Virus record (IMG/VR): IMGVR_UViG_3300031857_000175
Coordinates: 1 to 62,241 of that record
Origin: a virus
Length of the DNA: 62,241 nucleotides
Reading direction: 5' to 3' (one strand)
Under the pieces are notes generated by a model. The model was not told the DNA's origin. It saw nothing but the letters and a program-made list of their open reading frames with translations, and ran no database searches. The stretch's first letter is position 1. The number at the start of each line of letters is the position of its first letter. The translations under genes were made by a program, and so were the position numbers. Of this stretch, positions 9,057 to 17,800 are shown in pieces.

Positions 9057-10558
9057 TGGCTATTCTTCGCAGAAGCGGCGTGACGATAAAGACTACGTAC
9101 GAATCATCTTCCCCGACGACGTCTGACTCGGCTTCAAGTTCTGCGTCTAAGAAAGGGAAGGCACAGACTCCCTCCGACAAGAGCGTGGACCTCACAGAGA
9201 ACGTTTCTATCTTAAAGAACCTTGGGCTTCTAGTTGACGCAGCCACCTCTACTGAGTCCACGCCTGGTAAAAATAAACCGTGGTTTAACAAATCAACAGT
9301 TACTAAAGTTGAACCAACAGCGACGTCCGCAGTTTTACCAGCGGCCTCTCAGCCCACACCTGCTATTAGCGGTCCTGTCCCTAAGTTCCACGTCGGCAAG
9401 ACAGCTTATGGCCTAGGCGGCAACATATCGAAGTTTTTCAGACCTGGCGGCAGTTCCTTTACGGAAAATACTAACAATTCAGGCGGCTTTGGTGCTGCTC
9501 TGAGTTTTAGGTCTAAAGACTTTGAGATACCTCAAGCAGTAGGTGAGCGGCTGGCTGAGGAAGTTAAAAAGTATTGGGATAAGCAGGCTGCACACCTGTT
9601 TAAAAACAACAGCCAAGGCCTTGCTGATTACGTAAGATGCTCAAAAGTCGAGTTCACTAAGCAGTCCTTAAAGCTCAGCTTGGTTGGCTGGGAGGCGCTC
9701 TCCCATGATAAGGGCTGGGCCCCAGTGAGCGGGGGCTTGGTAGCCGGACTTGGTAAGTACGACGACACAGTCCATGACATGAAACCTATGATCTTGAATG
9801 GCGCTAGGCGCAAGGTAGTACCGATCCCGATGCAGGGGACGGAAGACGAGCTTAGGTCTAGGCTCACAAACATGGTCAAGTCAGGGGGCATGGCCCCGAA
9901 CATACCGGATAGGAAATTGCCTACGGTGATTTTCGATCCAAAGCTTAATGCACCCACGACTCGAGCCAAAATGGGCATCGAGGGTACGACTGGCGGCTTT
10001 AGAAACTTGGCCAAAGGCCGCTGGTCAGCTCACGCGAAGAGACGGTACCTGACCGAGGTGGCCTCTTCGGCCATCGAACAGCAGCTAGAAGAGCTCAAGC
10101 ACATTTCAGCTACCAAGCCAGGTGGTGTTATTTCGGAGCGCCTTTTCAAAGCCGGCGACGGAACCGCAGTGAAGGGAATTAGTCGTAACGAGAGGGGTCT
10201 AACGCCTTTAACCAAGTCACCCCTTGATCGAGCCAAGGTTATGACAGTTCGAGCAGCACCTTCCGCTGAGGGAGCACCGGCAAGGCTGAGCTTTTTGGCT
10301 ATTAGAACAGTGACGGACGGTTCACAGGCACCGTCTGAGGACACCTTCCAAGAAAATAGAGGAAATAGGACTGTGAGGCACACGCTCCACAAGCTCAGGG
10401 CCAGGGCCAGGCGGATGGAAAAGCGCTGGATGACTAAGGGTAGGAAGCCGATTAACCTGATGCATTCTATTCAGATTTACGCGCATCAGAAGATAAGCGA
10501 ACTCGCCGTTATGTTGGCTAAGAAGTCCGTCAAAAAAACAAGCACTGTTGGGAGCTAA
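9056..10558 (+). CDS. Unrecognised neck/tail-completion region protein
   Basis: 500 residues without a family I recognise. The N-terminal 115 residues are Ser/Thr/Pro-rich and probably disordered. A folded part follows (about 130-330, with TRAKMGIEGTTGGFRNLAKG), then a basic helical C-terminus (RARRMEKRWMTKGRKP, then MHSIQIYAHQKISELAVMLA). It uses more AGG, TTA and other A/T-ending codons than the capsid or sheath genes, suggesting low expression, as for a neck component present in few copies. It overlaps the previous stop by one base. A neck or tail-completion role is inferred from position alone. Confidence 0.4.
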   Translation: MAILRRSGVTIKTTYESSSPTTSDSASSSASKKGKAQTPSDKSVDLTENVSILKNLGLLVDAATSTESTPGKNKPWFNKSTVTKVEPTATSAVLPAASQPTPAISGPVPKFHVGKTAYGLGGNISKFFRPGGSSFTENTNNSGGFGAALSFRSKDFEIPQAVGERLAEEVKKYWDKQAAHLFKNNSQGLADYVRCSKVEFTKQSLKLSLVGWEALSHDKGWAPVSGGLVAGLGKYDDTVHDMKPMILNGARRKVVPIPMQGTEDELRSRLTNMVKSGGMAPNIPDRKLPTVIFDPKLNAPTTRAKMGIEGTTGGFRNLAKGRWSAHAKRRYLTEVASSAIEQQLEELKHISATKPGGVISERLFKAGDGTAVKGISRNERGLTPLTKSPLDRAKVMTVRAAPSAEGAPARLSFLAIRTVTDGSQAPSEDTFQENRGNRTVRHTLHKLRARARRMEKRWMTKGRKPINLMHSIQIYAHQKISELAVMLAKKSVKKTSTVGS

Positions 10559-10563
10559 GTAAA

Positions 10564-11265
10564 ATGGAATTTGCTAATTACTTTTTCATCAGGGCTTTGG
10601 AGTACGGCTGGGAGGTCTTGAAGACCAAGGGCGACGAAACTTGGTCGAGGCTCTTCCCACGCTCCGTGCCTGAAATGGAGTGGAAGCGTGCGAGAGACAT
10701 GCTTCTAAAGACAGATATCCAATTCAGGCTGACCTACAGCGTAGGCATAACCAACGAGAACGCTAACGTCGTCTCGACCAGCTTGGACGGGCTCGTTCCG
10801 ATGGAGGGAAATCCGTACGCGATGGACCCGGAGGTCACGCAGGATTCTTGGACGATCGATGAGGGCGTAGTGAGCGTCTACATCATCACGTACAACGAAT
10901 TTCTGATGATGACTCTGTCTAACATCGTGCGCGCCATCGTGACCAGCCTCGTCGTTGACGGCTGGTTCGTCAAAGTAGGCTTTGACATGGTGAAGCGCGT
11001 CAAGTCTGAAGATCTTCGTCCGGAGGGTGGAATGCCTGAAAACGTGACGAAGTATATTAGACATCAGACTTGGGAATGCGCCATGACTACAAATCTTCCG
11101 CACATTGAGGGTCCTTTTGATTGGCCGATCAAACCTATCTTCGTGGCGGACTCATCTGTTGCAGCAAGTTCCATTTTGGACCCCACGACTGGAACAGAAT
11201 ATCAACTGGGTGGGACATATTTCGGCGGGGTTACCCCTGAACCGGACACTGACAAGGAAGGCTGA
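10564..11265 (+). CDS. Unrecognised protein immediately upstream of tail sheath
   Basis: A 233-residue protein with several aromatic-rich strands (SVYIITYNEFLMMTLSNIVR) and a central acidic segment. In myoviruses the gene just before the sheath is often the tail terminator or a neck protein, and the length here is compatible. No diagnostic motif was seen. It starts 5 bases after the previous gene, with GGGAG 8 bases upstream of the ATG, and ends 2 bases before the sheath gene, so these three genes are probably one transcription unit. Confidence 0.4.
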   Translation: MEFANYFFIRALEYGWEVLKTKGDETWSRLFPRSVPEMEWKRARDMLLKTDIQFRLTYSVGITNENANVVSTSLDGLVPMEGNPYAMDPEVTQDSWTIDEGVVSVYIITYNEFLMMTLSNIVRAIVTSLVVDGWFVKVGFDMVKRVKSEDLRPEGGMPENVTKYIRHQTWECAMTTNLPHIEGPFDWPIKPIFVADSSVAASSILDPTTGTEYQLGGTYFGGVTPEPDTDKEG

Positions 11266-11267
11266 TC

Positions 11268-13415
11268 ATGCCCGCAGGTTTTTTCGTTGACGGCAAGCTT
11301 ACGTACCGGCCGCTTGTCTCGGTCATTACCGAGTTCGCGGGTCGCTCCGGCCTTGGGCCGGCTAACAAGGTCCTCGCAGTTGTAGGGGAGTTTCCCTTCC
11401 TCGAGAAGGACGTCCCCTACCTCTTTACGTCGCAGACGTCGTTCCTCGGCACGCTCCCTGCCAATAAGGACATGCGCGAGCTGGCCAATATCATCTACAA
11501 CCCGAGCTCGTCCGCCCCGTTCGCCGGCTCGCCTGCTGGCGTTATCCTGCTCAACGCGCAGCCTAACTCGCAGGCCCTCGCGTACATCGGCAGCACTGAC
11601 GCTGTCACTCAGGCTGTTAAGCTGAAGTCGAGCGTCTGGGGTGAGGAAGGCAACTCGAGTGTCTTCAAGGTGGTCAAGGACGCAAACGGCGTTCCTACGG
11701 TCACGATCACTAACCGTGGGTACAGCGAGAACTTCAACGCCCCGAGCGGCTTGCGTGTTCTCAAGCTCGCCTACGCTCACCCTGACGAGGATGACGGCAT
11801 CCAGTACGGCTTCGGTAACGAGGGCGGCGGCACCGGCACCCTGACGCTGAAGAAGCTCACGGGTGAGGAGGAGGCCTCGATCAGCTTTACCCGGCGCGTC
11901 ACTGAAGCGGTTGACCGCACGTCGGACGCCGGCGATTACTCTTGGATCCCGAACGCCCCGATCGCTGGAAGCGTGACCGTCAAGCCGGTGGCTGGCGGGA
12001 CGCTCGACAACAACTCTGACAACCTCGTCGCCAAGGCTTTCGGCCTTGACGCGAACGGTGCAACCCTCGTGGCCACGGCGACGTTCTCCGTTGCTGAGGT
12101 TGAGGCTGTCTCGCCCGTCGCGAAGACTTTCCAGAAGGTCGGCGGGGGCGGCGGGGACGCGACTTTTAGCGCGATCCACGGCGTTCGCATCTACCCGACG
12201 GCCTCCTCTGGCTCGGTTGCGGCGGGCGACTGGACCGGCTCGCTTGAGTTCGCCGGCACCGTCCTCACGGCCTTGGGACCTGCGTCGGGGCAGGAGACTG
12301 TCGCTCAGGCAATTCAGTACCTGAAGTCGATCAAGGGCTTCGATGCTTCGACTGAGTCGTTCAAGGCTGCCACCACGCCGTTCGCGTCGCTCGACGCTAC
12401 CACCAGCATCGGGCTTGCGGTTGGCTCCGCACTTTCCACCACGACTGCTGTTCTGAACAGCACCCGTTGGTCGCTGGTCTCCGCCATCGCGGCTAACTCG
12501 AAGCTCGTGACGGTCGAGGACCTCTTCCCGGAAGGAGCGGCGCTCGATATCGTTTCGCCCTACGCTATCACCTTCGCTGGCGGCTCCAAGACGTCGACGA
12601 TCAGCACGGATTGGCTCTCGGCCTTTACCGCGCTCATGACGTCTCCGATCACGGTGCTCTTCCCGTACACCACGAATCACGACATTCACATGGCGGCCCT
12701 CGACCATGTTCGTCTGATGTGGGGTAAGGGTCAGCGCGAGTGCCAGCTCGTCATCGCCCCGCCTGACTATCAGACCCTGACGCAGCTCAACACGAAGCGC
12801 CAGGACCTGCAGGACTTCCGAGTGACGATGCTCCCGCAGTCGACTCGCGTGGCTCAGTGGGACGGCTCGACGTCCGTGTACAGCACGCTGAATACGGGCC
12901 TTGTTTTCGCTTCCATGCAGTGTGCGAACCCCGAGATCGGCCTCCCCATGGGCGGTGCTCGTCCGCGCGTCCTCTCGTTCGACGCTGACGCCTCGATTAA
13001 GGGTACCGACGCTGCTGACACCCTGCTCGCCAACAGCATGACCCCGCTCGAGGATCTCGGCGACGGCATTCGCGTGGCGCGTTGGGTTACGACCTACAGC
13101 GAGGACAACGACCTCGTCCGTACCGAGGGCTCCTCGGTCGAGGCGATCGGTTTCTCGAACATCGGCGTTCGTAACGCGGTCAAGCCGTTTCTCAACACGA
13201 AGGCCACGCCTGCGGTTGCCCCTGCTATCCGCTCCGCCATCGCGGCCGAGCTCTCGGATCAGGTCTACCGTGGCATCCTTCGGGCTTGGCAGCCTGATTC
13301 GCTGATCGTCGAGGAGGTCTCTAACGCGTACATCGCGCGGTACTCGATCTCGCCTGTTCTCCCCGTCAACCACATCGCAGTCACCTCCGTGGCGATTGCG
13401 TTCCCGATTGCGTAA
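11268..13415 (+). CDS. Contractile tail sheath protein
   Basis: The 715-residue product has the organisation of T4 gp18-type sheath proteins, which contract to drive the tube through the envelope. There is an N-terminal handshake region, variable surface insertions (about 60-330), and a conserved C-terminal core beginning around LMWGKGQRECQLVIAPPD (about 483-500) and running through VRTEGSSVEAIG, VRNAVKPFLNTK and the final VEEVSNAYIARYSISPVLPV. It is followed 12 bases later by the tube gene. Codon use is as restricted as in the capsid gene, fitting a high-copy virion protein. Confidence 0.88.
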   Translation: MPAGFFVDGKLTYRPLVSVITEFAGRSGLGPANKVLAVVGEFPFLEKDVPYLFTSQTSFLGTLPANKDMRELANIIYNPSSSAPFAGSPAGVILLNAQPNSQALAYIGSTDAVTQAVKLKSSVWGEEGNSSVFKVVKDANGVPTVTITNRGYSENFNAPSGLRVLKLAYAHPDEDDGIQYGFGNEGGGTGTLTLKKLTGEEEASISFTRRVTEAVDRTSDAGDYSWIPNAPIAGSVTVKPVAGGTLDNNSDNLVAKAFGLDANGATLVATATFSVAEVEAVSPVAKTFQKVGGGGGDATFSAIHGVRIYPTASSGSVAAGDWTGSLEFAGTVLTALGPASGQETVAQAIQYLKSIKGFDASTESFKAATTPFASLDATTSIGLAVGSALSTTTAVLNSTRWSLVSAIAANSKLVTVEDLFPEGAALDIVSPYAITFAGGSKTSTISTDWLSAFTALMTSPITVLFPYTTNHDIHMAALDHVRLMWGKGQRECQLVIAPPDYQTLTQLNTKRQDLQDFRVTMLPQSTRVAQWDGSTSVYSTLNTGLVFASMQCANPEIGLPMGGARPRVLSFDADASIKGTDAADTLLANSMTPLEDLGDGIRVARWVTTYSEDNDLVRTEGSSVEAIGFSNIGVRNAVKPFLNTKATPAVAPAIRSAIAAELSDQVYRGILRAWQPDSLIVEEVSNAYIARYSISPVLPVNHIAVTSVAIAFPIA

Positions 13416-13427
13416 GGAAGGTGACCT

Positions 13428-13895
13428 ATGTCTACTGAGCCCAGGCGTGCATTTACTTCGACACGAGCCCGCCTCACCGTTAACGGTACCGTCCTCGGCT
13501 GGGTCAACGACTTCTCAGCCTCCGAGTCGTTCGGTAACGTTCCGATCCGAGTTTTCGGCGACGCTGCTGTGCAGATCTTCGAGACCGTGGCGTACAACGT
13601 CAACGGATCGTTCGGTTACATGCACATCCTGACGGAGCCTCTTAACAAGGTCGGTAACGGCAAGACGTGGTTCCCACTCGACTGGTACGGCAACCGCGAG
13701 GAAGAGAACCGCAAGATCATCGACTACCTCCCCGGAACCATCGAGCTCCTCGATTGGTACACGAACAAGACCGTCCTTCGAATTCAGGGCTTCAAGCCCG
13801 AGGGCCGCGTCTTCCGTCTCTCCGAGGGTGCGATCACGATGGTCAACGCCACGTTCGTCGCCACGACTCTGACCGAGTACTCGACCGGAACCTGA
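13428..13895 (+). CDS. Tail tube protein
   Basis: 155 residues, beta-rich, the usual size for a myovirus tail tube subunit, and directly after the sheath gene with a GGAAGGTGA site upstream. The pattern of an N-terminal strand (ARLTVNGTVLGWVNDFSASE) and a central segment (IDYLPGTIELLDWYTNKTV) fits the Hcp/tube fold. It forms the rigid inner tube stacked in hexamers through which DNA passes. Highly biased codons and a terminator right after the gene fit its high copy number. Confidence 0.82.
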   Translation: MSTEPRRAFTSTRARLTVNGTVLGWVNDFSASESFGNVPIRVFGDAAVQIFETVAYNVNGSFGYMHILTEPLNKVGNGKTWFPLDWYGNREEENRKIIDYLPGTIELLDWYTNKTVLRIQGFKPEGRVFRLSEGAITMVNATFVATTLTEYSTGT

Positions 13896-13914
13896 TTTTC
13901 ATAGGTTAGGGTAG

Positions 13915-13947
13915 AAAGGGCGTCTGTCGTTGACAGTCGCCCTTTTT
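13915..13947 (+). terminator. Rho-independent terminator after tail tube gene
   Basis: AAAGGGCG and CTGTC pair with GACAG and CGCCCTTT across one T-T mismatch, with a GTT loop, followed by a T run. It begins 19 bases after the tube stop and separates the abundant sheath and tube from the tail assembly chaperone. Confidence 0.88.
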
Positions 13948-14000
13948 ATTGTGACCTTTCCTTTGTGGCTATTATTGCAGCACGAAGGAGTTACTGAATT

Positions 14001-14465
14001 ATGGATTCCGAAAGGCAGATTTTGGCAGCAGAGCGTGCTCGGCGCGAGATGGAAGAGGTCGAGCCCCCGCCAGAAAAAAAGACCAAGCCAGCTGTCGTCC
14101 CGATTACAGTCACGTACTACGAAGACGAAACGCCGAAGAAGGTCACCCTTACGATCCGGGTTCTGAATTTCGACGAGCGCAACCAGTCCAAGATTTTGGC
14201 TGCCACGCTCGCCAACGGCAGGTTCAACATCCTCCCGGATGCACACGCTGCCTTCCTGACGGCCCTCGCTACCATCTACGTGATGTGGCCTTCGCAAATC
14301 CCCGATGAGCTTCAGAACCAGCTCCACGAGGATGAGATGCTCGCCCTTGAGATTTACAACCTCATTGAGGGGCATCGCATTGCCCGATTTCACGGAGACG
14401 GAGGAGCGAGTAAAAGAGCGCAGGCAACAGTCAGACTGGCCGATCTACCGGAAGGCCGCAGCTGA
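14001..14465 (+). CDS. Tail assembly chaperone, upstream (unshifted) product
   Basis: A 154-residue acidic protein between the tube and tape measure genes, where tailed phages encode the chaperone that coats the tape measure during tail assembly. The N-terminus is charged and Pro-rich (about 1-35). A folded core follows (ITVTYYEDETPKKVTLTIRV, FDERNQSKILAATLANGRFN). The last 24 residues, after the proposed shift site, are low in conservation cues and may be only the unshifted tail. The frame overlaps a second open frame that continues to 14667, a layout typical of lambda G/GT-like pairs. Confidence 0.7.
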   Translation: MDSERQILAAERARREMEEVEPPPEKKTKPAVVPITVTYYEDETPKKVTLTIRVLNFDERNQSKILAATLANGRFNILPDAHAAFLTALATIYVMWPSQIPDELQNQLHEDEMLALEIYNLIEGHRIARFHGDGGASKRAQATVRLADLPEGRS

Positions 14466-14667
14466 CAGGAAGCCGCCCCCTTCGCAAACAGACCCGAACC
14501 ACCTCCTCTGGCCTTCATGCCAAGTCATGGAGTGGTTCCTTTTGTCCCTGAACGACGAGCAGTATAAGTCTCTGTACAAGGGTAGTAAGATCGAGGGTAC
14601 TGAGATCCTCGCTTCAGGCGACCCTGTTCTCGACGCAGAGATAGCTGCCTTTTACAACAAGAGGTGA
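14001..14667 (+). CDS. Tail assembly chaperone, predicted +1 frameshift fusion
   Basis: A second frame, +1 relative to the chaperone, encodes a credible protein segment (TETEERVKERRQQSDWPIYR ... through DPVLDAEIAAFYNKR) ending at 14667. It has no good start codon or ribosome site of its own. Joining the frames after Phe130 would give about 221 residues. Lambda-like GT products are made this way and bridge the chaperone to the tape measure. Lambda uses a -1 shift; here the frames require +1 (or -2, as reported for Mu-like phages). The fusion is predicted, not shown. Confidence 0.6.
14385..14393 (+). promoter_or_regulatory. Candidate +1 ribosomal frameshift site (CGA UUU CAC)
   Basis: In frame 0 the codons are CGA TTT CAC. 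A tRNA-Phe on TTT (14388-14390) can re-pair with TTC one base downstream, moving into the frame that stays open to 14667. TTT-C slips of this kind are known elsewhere, and CGA is often a slowly read codon. Frame-1 sequence looks protein-like only downstream of about this point. The purine-rich segment that follows may be relevant, but this is inference. Confidence 0.45.
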
Positions 14668-14670
14668 TTT

Positions 14671-14832
14671 ATGTCAGAGACCAGGTACGAGCGAGAAATC
14701 TTGGCCCCAGCCCGCGAGCTCAAGGCCGCTGGTAAAATCGAAGAGTCCGAGTTCGTTGCTAAGTTTTTAGGGCGCGCTCCGTTCCTTCCGTTCTCGCACC
14801 GCCCCAAGAAAGCTGCCTTACCCTCAGAGTAA
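14671..14832 (+). CDS. Small 53-residue protein between chaperone and tape measure
   Basis: The ATG at 14671 is preceded by GAGGTGA with a 3-base gap, one of the best ribosome sites in the window. The frame runs 53 codons to TAA: an N-terminal charged helix (SETRYEREILAPARELKAAG, then KIEESEFVAKFLG) and a short basic Pro-containing tail. It begins 3 bases after the frameshift frame ends. I do not recognise it. Its place suggests a third tail-assembly factor or an accessory chaperone subunit. Confidence 0.65.
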   Translation: MSETRYEREILAPARELKAAGKIEESEFVAKFLGRAPFLPFSHRPKKAALPSE

Positions 14833-14880
14833 GACTCGGTCTACGGCTCAACCCCTACTTTACTTTGAAAGGATCTCGAC

Positions 14881-17800
14881 GTGGCAAATAACGAGACAGT
14901 CAAAACTACCGTAGAGGTTGATCACGTAGCTAACGGCGTAGAGAACCTTAATCGAGCTGCGCAGGCCGTTAAGAATTACGAGGCTAACGTTAGGGGGCTC
15001 GTAAACGCCCTCTATCAGCAGGCTCAGGCAGAAGAGGCCGCCTCCAAGGCGGCCGGTAGCTCGGCAGGTGTCTCACCTAAGCGCGGGGCCGCGCAGCGCG
15101 AAGCGATGCAGCGCGGAAGGGCCCCATTTCTGCCGTCTTACGAAGCCTCATACACCCTTGAAGATCGCCAAGCCGCGTTTGACAGGTGGAAGTTTAAGGT
15201 ACAGGAGGACCGCGAAAGATTCATCGCGTCGCAGCGCGCTGCGATGTCGAGGGGCAAGCCACCCTTTCAGCAGTCTGTTAATTTCGAAGACCAAGACGGT
15301 CGAACTTTCCGTATGCCGACTGCGGAGGCATACACTGCGGAGGATAGGAAAAAAGCCCTAGAGCGATTCAAGAATAGAAATATTAGGGACAATGCTGCCA
15401 TTGAGTACGACAGGCAGAAATCCCTCGGAGCTAGCACGGCCGCGGAGGCTAAGGAAGCAGCGAAGAAAGCGAGGGAGGATGCAGCGATTCAAGCTCGCCT
15501 CATCGCTGAAGAAAATGCCAAGAAAGCTCAGCAGCTAGCCGACGAGGTCTCTCGACATAAGGCAGCCGCCAAGGCCTCCCGGGCAGCTGCCAGAGAGGCC
15601 GAAGAAGCTGGGGATCCTAAGGCTGCAAAGGCTGCTAGGAAAGAAGCCAAGAGCCGAAGAGTGCAGGCAGCCGCAGCAGCAGCAGCAGCGGCTACTCCTG
15701 TCGCACCCGCTGCACCTGCCCCTGCCCCTGCCCCTAGCACCACCTCATCGGGGTATTCTGACGAGATGGAGGCCTTCGGCCTAACCGAGGTCGAGGCAAG
15801 AGGTTTAGCCCATAGCGCGATCGGGCACCCCAAGGCGCAAACTCCGACTCCAACGCCTAGTCAGACAGCAGCGGCGGCTCAAGCCGTAGTGGCCGAGCAG
15901 CAGGCAGCCTCTGGGGCAAAAAGGAGGGCCATAACCCCTACTCCTGGGAAGGGTAGGCTAAAATCCGCACCTGGATCCCCTGCTAAGCACAGCTCTAAGC
16001 TGGCGGCGAGCGTAGCGCAGAATTCGGGTAAATTTAAAGGACGATCAGGGAGTGCTAAGAGTGCGCCTGCATCAAGTTCAGGATCAGGAATACTATCTAA
16101 ACTTTTAGGTGGAGATCTTGACAAGCTACAGTCCGTCCGATCGGATGTTGCGACTGTTGCAGCTGAATTACAGAAAAAGGTAGACGGAATCCTCAATTCC
16201 GGACGAGAAGTACCGCCGGAGTTTCTGGCTGAGGCTGAAGAAGTTCAGTCTCAAATTGCCACATGGTTGGATGGCTTCGATCAATATACGGCCTCAAGAT
16301 CCTCTCTTGAGAGTAAGTTGTCCGAAGTTCCTCCCGAGATGCTCGATCAATTTGCCAAAATCATCCCCCCACAGGTGCTGGAGTCTTTCAGAAGCGGCTA
16401 CTCCATGTTGTTGGGTACTGGCGATAAACTATTAGAAGCTGCTGGGATACCTCGTACCCAAGCCCCAACTCCTGCGACCACTAACGCTGCAGCCGCAGCC
16501 GTAGCCGCCGCCAACGGAGGAGGAGGAGGAGGAGGAGGAGGAGGAGGGGGAGGGGGAGGTCCGACCTCTGGTAGTGGAGGCGGTGGTAGGCGAAGGAAGA
16601 GGGGCAATAAGAAGCGGTTTCCGTGGAAGCCGCAGAGCATGGCGGAGGACCTGAAGCTCAAGCGCCGTTCGCCACGCGACCTTACCCAGAAGTTCGTCGA
16701 GAGAAACAGAAAGCTCTTGATGGAGATGGAGCAAGGCGTTGGCGGGCCAGGCATGGAAGCGGCCTATGCTGAAGCCGATAAGCTTCTTAAAGAGGGTAAG
16801 GCCTATCAGGCGATAGATGTCCTTAAGGTAGCTAAGGATCTCCAGCGAGCCCAAGGCTTGGCTCTCGGAGAGCAGGCTACCTCAAATCAAGCCATGTCCG
16901 AGCTGCCGGGCATGCAGGCCAGGTTTGAGAAGTCTATCAAGAGCATGCCTTGGTACCGGCAGTGGTCCGAGGGTGGCGGGCGTGGTGCCATACCCCCGTC
17001 AGCCATTCCGACCGGGCCTGCCAAGCAGGCTGCGCTTGCTCTAGAGCAGATGTGGAAGATGGCCTCCTCCGATAAGGGATTCAATCCCAAGGAGTACAAG
17101 GAGGTTCAGACCAAGTTCGAGTCCATCGCCAAGCCGATGGAGGAGTCTTCGAAGGCCGCGCTTGAGACCGGGCGCGCCCTCAGACTTTTGGAGAAGCAAG
17201 TCAAGTCACTCGGCCTTGCGATAGAAGGCACGGCGGCGACTGCGGTAAAAGACAAGCTGGAGCAGGCCAAGCAAATCCTCAGGCCAGGTGCGCGAGACTT
17301 GCTCCGAACTAGCGGTGGAGCAGTTGCCGAGTTCGCCAGTATCCAAGACGCAGCCCGACTCATTGATGAAGCGCGTGCAGGTGCGCGTCCGGGCGCAGAG
17401 CTTGCATCCGAATACACCGCGAAATTCAAGGCAGAGGCGGAGGGTATTCGGTCCAAGTATCGCAGCAGCCGCTTGGCCCGCAGGTTTGGAGCCAATAACC
17501 CGGTCGTCAAGCGCATGCTTGACGCGGAGAATCGCGCGAAAGACGCAGCGTCTCGTGGTGCAGACACCGAAGCGGAGATGCACCAAGCCAACGCTGAGGC
17601 GGCTTCTGAGGAGCTGCAGCAGATCGAGCGAGGTATTTACCGCAGCAGGTTCATCCGCGCTGGCGTTATCAAGGGCATAAATCGCGTTGCTGGGGCGGCT
17701 ACAGACGCAACCTCTCAGATTATCTCTGCCGATATCCAAGGCGGGGCACAGGGTGCCTTTGGCGTTGCGGGCGGGGCGTTCTCTGCTATGCGCGACATGA

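Noticed and set aside
11202-13373. Long - strand open frame (723 codons) opposite the sheath gene
   Set aside because: Arg/Val/Asp-rich shadow caused by strong third-position bias of the sheath gene; no ribosome site and no plausible fold.
14001-14667. Pseudogene by frameshift in the tail assembly chaperone
   Set aside because: Overlapping frames at this locus are a conserved tailed-phage feature, and both parts look intact.
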